10,871 nucleotides of DNA from an uncultured Eubacteriales bacterium (GTDB taxonomy: Bacteria > Bacillota_A > Clostridia > Christensenellales > Aristaeellaceae): the NCBI GenBank assembly GCA_902803675.1, contig CADCQZ010000439.1, forward strand, positions 1-10,871, in the 5' to 3' direction. The position numbers and the translations under genes are program-made. The notes below the pieces were generated by a model. It saw nothing but the letters and a program-made list of their open reading frames with translations. It had not been told where the DNA came from and ran no database searches. Position 1 is the first letter of the stretch; every line of letters begins with the position of its first letter. Positions 6,649 to 10,871 of the stretch are shown piece by piece.

Positions 6649-6651
6649 TTA

Positions 6652-7506
6652 TCAGCCCTCCTTTTTCTTTCCGAGGTACGCCTCGATCACCACGGGGTTG
6701 TTCTGGATCTCCTCCGCGGTGCCCTTGGCGATGATCCGCCCGTAATCCAGCACGCAGATGCCCTCGCAGATCCCCATCACCAGGCGCATGTCATGCTCGA
6801 TGAGCAGTACGGCGATCTGGAACCGGTCACGGATGCGGATGATGTTTTCCATCAGTTCCTCGGTCTCGTGGGGGTTCATGCCGGCGGCGGGCTCGTCCAG
6901 CAGCAGCAGGCTCGGCTGCGTGGCCAGGGCCCGCACGATCTCGAGCCTCCTCTGCGCGCCGTAGGGCAGGCTGCCCGCCCGGGCGTCGGCAAGGTCCTGC
7001 ATGTCGAAGATCTTCAGCAGCTCCATGGCCTTTTCGTGCTGCTGCTTTTCCTTTTTCCAGTACCCCGGCAGGCGGAAAATGCCGGTCATCATGTTGTAGG
7101 ATATCTGGTTGTGCAGCCCGATGCGCACGTTTTCCTCCACCGTCATGTTGCTGAACAGGCGGATGTTCTGGAACGTGCGCGCCAGGCCCAGCTTGGCCGC
7201 CTGCACGATGCTCATGCCGGAGGTGTCGCGGCCGTTCACCAGCACCGTGCCGGTGGTGGGCTGATACACCTTGGTGAGCAGGTTGAACACGGTGGTCTTT
7301 CCGGCGCCGTTGGGGCCGATCAGGCCGGCGATCTCCGTGCGGCCGATGGTCAGGTTGAAGTCATCCACCGCTTTGAGCCCGCCGAACTCGATGCCCAGGT
7401 GATGGGTCTCCAGCACCGGCTGCTTGCCCAGGTCCCGCTCGGGGACGATGGACGTGCTCGGTACGGGCACCATCTTGGTGGTGCTGTGCCTCTTATACTC
7501 ACTCAT
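6652..7506 (-). CDS. livG: Branched-chain amino acid ABC transporter ATPase LivG
   Basis: This 284-residue ATPase is the second nucleotide-binding subunit. Motifs are Walker A GPNGAGKTT (64-72), the LivG-type signature LPYGAQRRLEI (180-190), Walker B LLLDEPAAGMNP (201-212) and switch His in LLIEHDM (His238). The protein is about 30 residues longer than common LivG proteins. The extra part is at the N-terminus (residues 1-30, Ser/Thr/Pro-rich), before the usual opening at VLETHHLGIEFGG. The ATG at 7506 has GGAGG 9 bases upstream, so the extension appears to be really translated, although Met12 is an alternative start. The gene overlaps the end of livM by 8 bases. Confidence 0.95.
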   Translation of the reverse strand: MSEYKRHSTTKMVPVPSTSIVPERDLGKQPVLETHHLGIEFGGLKAVDDFNLTIGRTEIAGLIGPNGAGKTTVFNLLTKVYQPTTGTVLVNGRDTSGMSIVQAAKLGLARTFQNIRLFSNMTVEENVRIGLHNQISYNMMTGIFRLPGYWKKEKQQHEKAMELLKIFDMQDLADARAGSLPYGAQRRLEIVRALATQPSLLLLDEPAAGMNPHETEELMENIIRIRDRFQIAVLLIEHDMRLVMGICEGICVLDYGRIIAKGTAEEIQNNPVVIEAYLGKKKEG

Positions 7507-8560
7507 GCCGCGCTTCCTCCTTCCCGTCCTCTTCTTTCCCGCGCAGTTTCCGGATGATGCCGCTGCCCCAGCCCCTCAAGGCGGGATTGTTGCCCAGCAC
7601 CATCACCAGGATCAGGATGATGGCGTAGAGCAGCATCCTGTACTGGGAGAATTCACGCAGCATCTCCGGCAGGATATACAGGACCGTCGCCGATATCACC
7701 GATCCCAGGATATTGCCCAGGCCGCCCAGCACCACGAACACCAGCACCTGGATGGACGCGTCCACGCCGAACTTGCTGGCCTGCAGGGTGGAATAATTCA
7801 GGCCGAACAGGGCGCCCGCCATGCCGGCCAGCACAGCCGAGGTGACGAAAGCCATCATCTTGTACCGGGTCACGCTCACGCCGGTGGATTCGGCGGCGAT
7901 GCGGTTGTCCCGGATGGCCTTGATAGCTCTGCCGGAGTGGGAATTGACCAGGTTCATCACCACGAAAAGGGTGAATATCACCAGGATGAAGCCGGCCTCG
8001 AAGGTGGCGATCTTCGTGACGCTCTGGGTGCCGGCGGGCCCGTTGAACACGAACTTGCCCGGCAGGTTCGGGTCGTTGAAAGAGGCGTGCAGCTTTTTGC
8101 CGTCCAGGGAGAAATACACGATATTGAGCACGTTCTTGATGATCTCGCCGAAGGCCAGGGTCACGATGGCCAGGTAGTCGCCCCTCAGGCGCAGCACCGG
8201 GATGCCGATGAGCACGCCCGCGACGCCGGCCAGGATCCCGCCGATCAGGATGGCGAACATAAGCCTTGCCGGATCGCTCATGGAAGGCTCAAGCGCCTTG
8301 AGCCAGGTGGCGAAGATCACGCCGGAAAAAGCGCCGATGCTCATGAAGCCCGCGTGCCCCAGGGAGAGCTCGCCGGAGATGCCCACCGTCAGGTTCAGGG
8401 ATACCGCCATCACGATATAGCAGCAGATGGGCACCAGCTGCCCCTTCAGGGAGCGGCTCATCATTTTGTTGCCGATCAGGATCTGGCAGATGACGAAGGC
8501 GAGGATCACCACGCCGTAGGTGATCAGGGTCCTGATGAAGTTTCTTTTCTTGGCGTTCAT
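7499..8560 (-). CDS. livM: Branched-chain amino acid ABC transporter permease LivM
   Basis: This 353-residue membrane protein is a permease subunit of the importer. It is mostly hydrophobic, with about eight or nine predicted helices. It carries the LivM signature LSLGHAGFMSIGAF (residues 65-78) and GLNYSTLQAS plus VFVVLGGLGNILGSV in the second half, as in other LivM proteins. The length fits the family's usual range. The start ATG 8560 has AGGGGGTGA just upstream. The livH stop is 12 bases before it, and its own last 8 bases overlap the start of livG. The C-terminal tail is charged (GKEEDGKEEARHE) and cytoplasmic. Confidence 0.94.
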   Translation of the reverse strand: MNAKKRNFIRTLITYGVVILAFVICQILIGNKMMSRSLKGQLVPICCYIVMAVSLNLTVGISGELSLGHAGFMSIGAFSGVIFATWLKALEPSMSDPARLMFAILIGGILAGVAGVLIGIPVLRLRGDYLAIVTLAFGEIIKNVLNIVYFSLDGKKLHASFNDPNLPGKFVFNGPAGTQSVTKIATFEAGFILVIFTLFVVMNLVNSHSGRAIKAIRDNRIAAESTGVSVTRYKMMAFVTSAVLAGMAGALFGLNYSTLQASKFGVDASIQVLVFVVLGGLGNILGSVISATVLYILPEMLREFSQYRMLLYAIILILVMVLGNNPALRGWGSGIIRKLRGKEEDGKEEARHE

Positions 8561-8572
8561 GCCTTCACCCCC

Positions 8573-9457
8573 TTACACCTTTTCGCGCTGGGGCTTGCCC
8601 AGAAGGCCGGAAGGCCTCACCAGCAGCACGATGATCAGCACCGCGAACACGATGGCGTCTCCCAGCTCGGTGGAGATGTAGGCCTTGCCCAGGATCTCGA
8701 TGATGCCCAGAAGGATGCCGCCCAGCATGGCGCCGGGGATGGATCCGATGCCCCCGAACACCGCCGCCGTGAAGGCCTTGATGCCCGGCATGGATCCCGT
8801 GGTGGGCGTCAGGATGGGGTAGGATGAGCACAGCAGCACACCGGCCACAGCGGCCAGCGCGCTCCCGATGGCGAAGGTCAGCGAGATGGTGCGGTTCACG
8901 TTGATGCCCATGAGCTCCGCCGCGCCCTTATCCTCCGACACGGCCCGCATGGATTTGCCCAGCTTCGTCCGGTGCACGAAGGTGTTGAGGCCCACCATGA
9001 TCGCGACGCCGATGATCACCGTGGCGATGCTCTCCGATGAGATCACCAGCCTGCCGTCAAACAGCTTCAGGGACCCGAAGGGGATCACGGAGGTGAACAC
9101 CTTGTTGTTGGCGCCCCAGATGAGCAGCGCCAGGTTCTGCAGAAGATAGCTGACGCCGATGGCCGTGATCAGCACCGCCAGGCTGGTCACCTGCCGCAGG
9201 GGCTTGTAGGCCGTGCGCTCGATGGTGATGCCCAGCAGGGTGCATATGATCACCGACAGCACGATGCCGATCACCGGCGGCAGGCCGAAATAGAACGTGG
9301 CGCTGAAGCACACGAAGGCGCCCACCATGATCACGTCGCCGTGGGCGAAATTGAGCATTTTGGCGATGCCGTACACCATGGAGTATCCCAGGGCGATGAT
9401 GGCGTACACACTGCCGAGGCTGATCCCGTTGATCAGATGATCCAGAAATTTGAGCAC
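8573..9457 (-). CDS. livH: Branched-chain amino acid ABC transporter permease LivH
   Basis: This 294-residue membrane protein is the partner permease of LivM. It has about eight hydrophobic helices and the LivH signature MLNFAHGDVIMVGAF (residues 34-48). Further family segments are ERTAYKPLR and KAFTAAVFGGIGSIPGAMLGG. The start is a GTG at 9457, chosen because GGAGGAGGAG lies 8 bases upstream and the protein then begins MLKFLDHLINGISLGSVYAI, the normal LivH opening. It is the first gene of the livHMGF transcript, driven by a promoter just upstream (-10 at 9529-9524). Confidence 0.94.
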   Translation of the reverse strand: MLKFLDHLINGISLGSVYAIIALGYSMVYGIAKMLNFAHGDVIMVGAFVCFSATFYFGLPPVIGIVLSVIICTLLGITIERTAYKPLRQVTSLAVLITAIGVSYLLQNLALLIWGANNKVFTSVIPFGSLKLFDGRLVISSESIATVIIGVAIMVGLNTFVHRTKLGKSMRAVSEDKGAAELMGINVNRTISLTFAIGSALAAVAGVLLCSSYPILTPTTGSMPGIKAFTAAVFGGIGSIPGAMLGGILLGIIEILGKAYISTELGDAIVFAVLIIVLLVRPSGLLGKPQREKV

Positions 9458-9488
9458 GGGGAGCTCTCCTCCTCCATCAAGATCATGC

Positions 9489-9509
9489 CGCCCCCGTTCG
9501 GTGGGGGCG
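9489..9509 (-). other. GC-rich hairpin in the livH leader
   Basis: A 7-bp stem, CGCCCCC (9489-9495) with GGGGGCG (9503-9509), encloses a 7-base loop. It lies between the livH promoter and its ribosome site. No T run follows on the - strand, so it is not a normal terminator. It could protect the 5' end of the livHMGF mRNA or have a regulatory role. Confidence 0.45.
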
Positions 9510-9523
9510 CTTTAATGTGATGT

Positions 9524-9552
9524 ATGATACCATTAATCGAGCGCAAACTCAA
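9524..9552 (-). promoter_or_regulatory. Promoter of livHMGF
   Basis: On the - strand TTGAGT (9552-9547) and TATCAT (9529-9524) are 17 bases apart, a good sigma-A promoter. It begins only some 14 bases past the T run of the livJ terminator. The membrane and ATPase genes can therefore be transcribed apart from livJ. The leader to the livH GTG would be about 60 bases. Confidence 0.65.
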
Positions 9553-9565
9553 CATCAAACGCATC

Positions 9566-9600
9566 AAAAACCCGGCTCAGGATCGGGATCCCGAGCCGGG
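9566..9600 (-). terminator. Intrinsic terminator downstream of livJ
   Basis: CCCGGCTC (9571-9578) pairs with GAGCCGGG (9593-9600), and after one A-C mismatch GGATC pairs with GATCC, giving a long hairpin. On the - strand it is followed by TTTTT (9570-9566). It starts 15 bases after the livJ stop codon. It would end most livJ transcripts, with some read-through into livHMGF possible. Confidence 0.85.
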
Positions 9601-9615
9601 CGTGCGGGTGAAAAA

Positions 9616-10746
9616 CTACTCGTTCAGCACATATTCGCCGTTCACGATGGTCACGGCCTGGGGCAGTTTGTTCACGGTGCCGTCGGTAGCCCACTGCATG
9701 TCGCCGGTGATGCCGTCATGGTGATAGCCCTCGGCGGTGATGGCAGCGATCAGCTTTTCACACACGTCCGCGGGGTCGGTCTCGGCGGTGATGCCGGCAG
9801 CCTCGCAGATCTCAGCCAGAACATACACGGCGTCATAGGCGTCGGCGGCGAACTGGTTGGGGATGTCCTTGTAGATCTCCTGGTACTTGGCGACGAAAGC
9901 CGCGGTGACCGGATCGGTGGAGGAAGCGGAGAAGGGGGTCAGCAGCATGACGCCCTCGGCCAGGGCGGGATCAAAGCCTTCCATGGTCAGGATGCCGTCC
10001 ATGCCGTCCACGCCGAAGAAGATCGGGGCGTAGTCCACGGTCTTCGCCCTGGCCAGGATGTTGCTGGCGGGGGTGTAGTAGATGGGCAGGAACACCAGCT
10101 CGGCGCCGGCTTCCTTCATGGCGTTGACCTGCACGGAGAAGTCCGCGTTGTTGTCATCGGAGAAGGTAGCTTCCGCGACGATCTCCAGGCCCTGCTCGGC
10201 CGCCTCGGCCACGAAGGTGTTGCGGATGCCCATGGAGTAGTCGATGGCGTTGTTGTAGATGACGCCCACTTTCTTGGCCAGGCCGTAGGCCGCGATGTAC
10301 TGCGCGGAAGCCTTGCCCTGGTTGGAATCGGTGAAGCAGATCTGGAACACGTTGTCCTTGTCCGCGGTCACCAGGTCGTTGGAGGCGGAGGGGGTCAGCA
10401 GGAAGGTGCGGTCATTGAAGGCTTCGGAGCCCACGGCGATGCAGGCGCCGGAGGTCACGGTGCCCACCAGGATCTGCATGCCGTCGTCCATCAGGGCGTT
10501 GTAGGCGTTCACGCCCAGGGTGGGGTCGCCCTGGTCGTCCTGCGCGGTCAGGTACTCGAACTGGATGCCGCCCTTGGCGTTGATCTCATCCACGGCGATC
10601 TGGATGGCATAGGCCACGTTGGTGCCGTAAATGGCGTAGGGGCCGGTCAGCGGGCCGATGGTGCTGATCTTGATCCCGTCGGCCAGGGCACAGGTCACGC
10701 TCGCGGTCATGAGCACGGCCAGCATGAGGGCGATAAGCTTTTTCAT
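9616..10746 (-). CDS. livJ: Branched-chain amino acid ABC transporter substrate-binding protein
   Basis: This 376-residue protein is the extracellular binding subunit (type I periplasmic-binding fold, Leu/Ile/Val family). It starts with a clear signal peptide: MKKLI, a hydrophobic core and a cleavage site near ALA|DG at residue 22. The mature protein opens with IKISTIGPLTGPYAIYGT and AVDEINAKGGI, typical of this family. The one Cys in the signal region (Cys19 in SVTC) does not fit a standard lipobox, so anchoring as a lipoprotein is unsure. The start ATG 10746 has AAGGAGG about 8 bases upstream. It has its own promoter and terminator, which allows excess production over the permease. Ligand is probably a branched-chain amino acid, but related proteins bind other amino acids, amides or urea. 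Confidence 0.92.
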   Translation of the reverse strand: MKKLIALMLAVLMTASVTCALADGIKISTIGPLTGPYAIYGTNVAYAIQIAVDEINAKGGIQFEYLTAQDDQGDPTLGVNAYNALMDDGMQILVGTVTSGACIAVGSEAFNDRTFLLTPSASNDLVTADKDNVFQICFTDSNQGKASAQYIAAYGLAKKVGVIYNNAIDYSMGIRNTFVAEAAEQGLEIVAEATFSDDNNADFSVQVNAMKEAGAELVFLPIYYTPASNILARAKTVDYAPIFFGVDGMDGILTMEGFDPALAEGVMLLTPFSASSTDPVTAAFVAKYQEIYKDIPNQFAADAYDAVYVLAEICEAAGITAETDPADVCEKLIAAITAEGYHHDGITGDMQWATDGTVNKLPQAVTIVNGEYVLNE

Positions 10747-10774
10747 GATATGTTCCTCCTTAAAATCAATGAAG

Positions 10775-10800
10775 CCCGGGGAACGAACTGCCCCCGCGGG
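10775..10800 (-). other. GC-rich leader hairpin upstream of livJ
   Basis: CCCGGGG (10775-10781) can pair with the CCCCGCGGG stretch ending at 10800, giving 7 base pairs with one bulged base. It lies between the livJ -10 box and the ribosome site, near the start of the transcript. It may stabilise the mRNA or take part in control, but part of it is also the palindrome CCCGCGGG (10793-10800). Confidence 0.35.
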
Positions 10801-10808
10801 TTTTGCCT

Positions 10809-10838
10809 ATTATATCGCCCGCGGGCATGCGGTTTCAA
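10809..10838 (-). promoter_or_regulatory. Promoter of livJ
   Basis: On the - strand TTGAAA (10838-10833) and a perfect TATAAT (10814-10809) are 18 bases apart. The leader to the livJ ATG is about 55 bases. The spacer contains the perfect palindrome GCCCGCGGGC (10817-10826), so the promoter could be blocked by a regulator binding there. Confidence 0.75.
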
Positions 10839-10871
10839 GGCTTTGGATTGTACTTATGATGTACTGTTTCA

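Noticed and set aside
5809..7557. Long open reading frame of 582 codons on the + strand opposite livF and livG
   Set aside because: It is antisense to two genes with clear ABC ATPase motifs and its product is a low-complexity His/Gln/Gly/Leu-rich sequence, typical of a shadow of GC-biased codons.
7424..8827. 467-codon open reading frame on the + strand opposite livM and livH
   Set aside because: It is antisense to two clear permease genes and has His/Gln/Asp-rich composition without a recognisable domain.
10848..10868. GTAC inverted repeat upstream of the livJ promoter
   Set aside because: Four-base arms are too short to support an operator, and the window ends just beyond.

Overview
The window looks like chromosomal DNA from a moderately GC-rich anaerobic member of the Bacillota, probably class Clostridia. 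The evidence is strong AGGAGG-type ribosome binding sites at almost every gene, sigma-A-type promoters, simple hairpin terminators, and proteins of Clostridia-like style. The exact taxon cannot be read from the sequence. There are no RNA genes, CRISPR arrays or insertion sequences, and the genes are closely packed. The longest stretch without a gene is about 180 bases.

Region 1 (1-3381, + strand) is a catabolic cluster. It holds the last 29 codons of a probable FdrA-type protein, a complete DUF1116 (YlbE/AllG) protein, an acetate-kinase-family protein and a DUF2877 (YlbF/AllH) protein. In Escherichia coli the FdrA, YlbE and YlbF homologues together form oxamate carbamoyltransferase (AllFGH), which makes carbamoyl phosphate from oxalurate in allantoin breakdown. 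There a carbamate kinase (YbcF/AllK) then harvests ATP. In this window the kinase gene lying inside the cluster belongs to the acetate kinase family, not the carbamate kinase family, and two active-site positions differ from standard acetate kinase (Arg to Lys, Asp to Glu). I infer that this is an energy-yielding transferase-plus-kinase module whose acyl phosphate (carbamoyl phosphate or another) is used by an acetate-kinase-like enzyme. This is the most interesting part of the window.

Region 2 (3382-4318) holds a D-alanyl-D-alanine dipeptidase of the VanX/DdpX family on the - strand. It is not accompanied by other vancomycin-resistance genes here. A divergent promoter region with a palindrome across both -35 boxes separates it from region 3.

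Region 3 (4319-5799, + strand) is a two-gene operon: a small three-helix membrane protein and a secreted protein with a C-terminal beta-rich domain. Neither has a known function. It ends at a strong two-way terminator (5841-5880).

Region 4 (5926-10746, - strand) is a complete branched-chain amino acid type ABC importer in the order livJ, livH, livM, livG, livF. The binding-protein gene has its own promoter and its own terminator. The membrane and ATPase genes follow from a second promoter just past that terminator, are tightly packed, and overlap or nearly touch each other. This layout allows the binding protein to be made in excess over the membrane complex.
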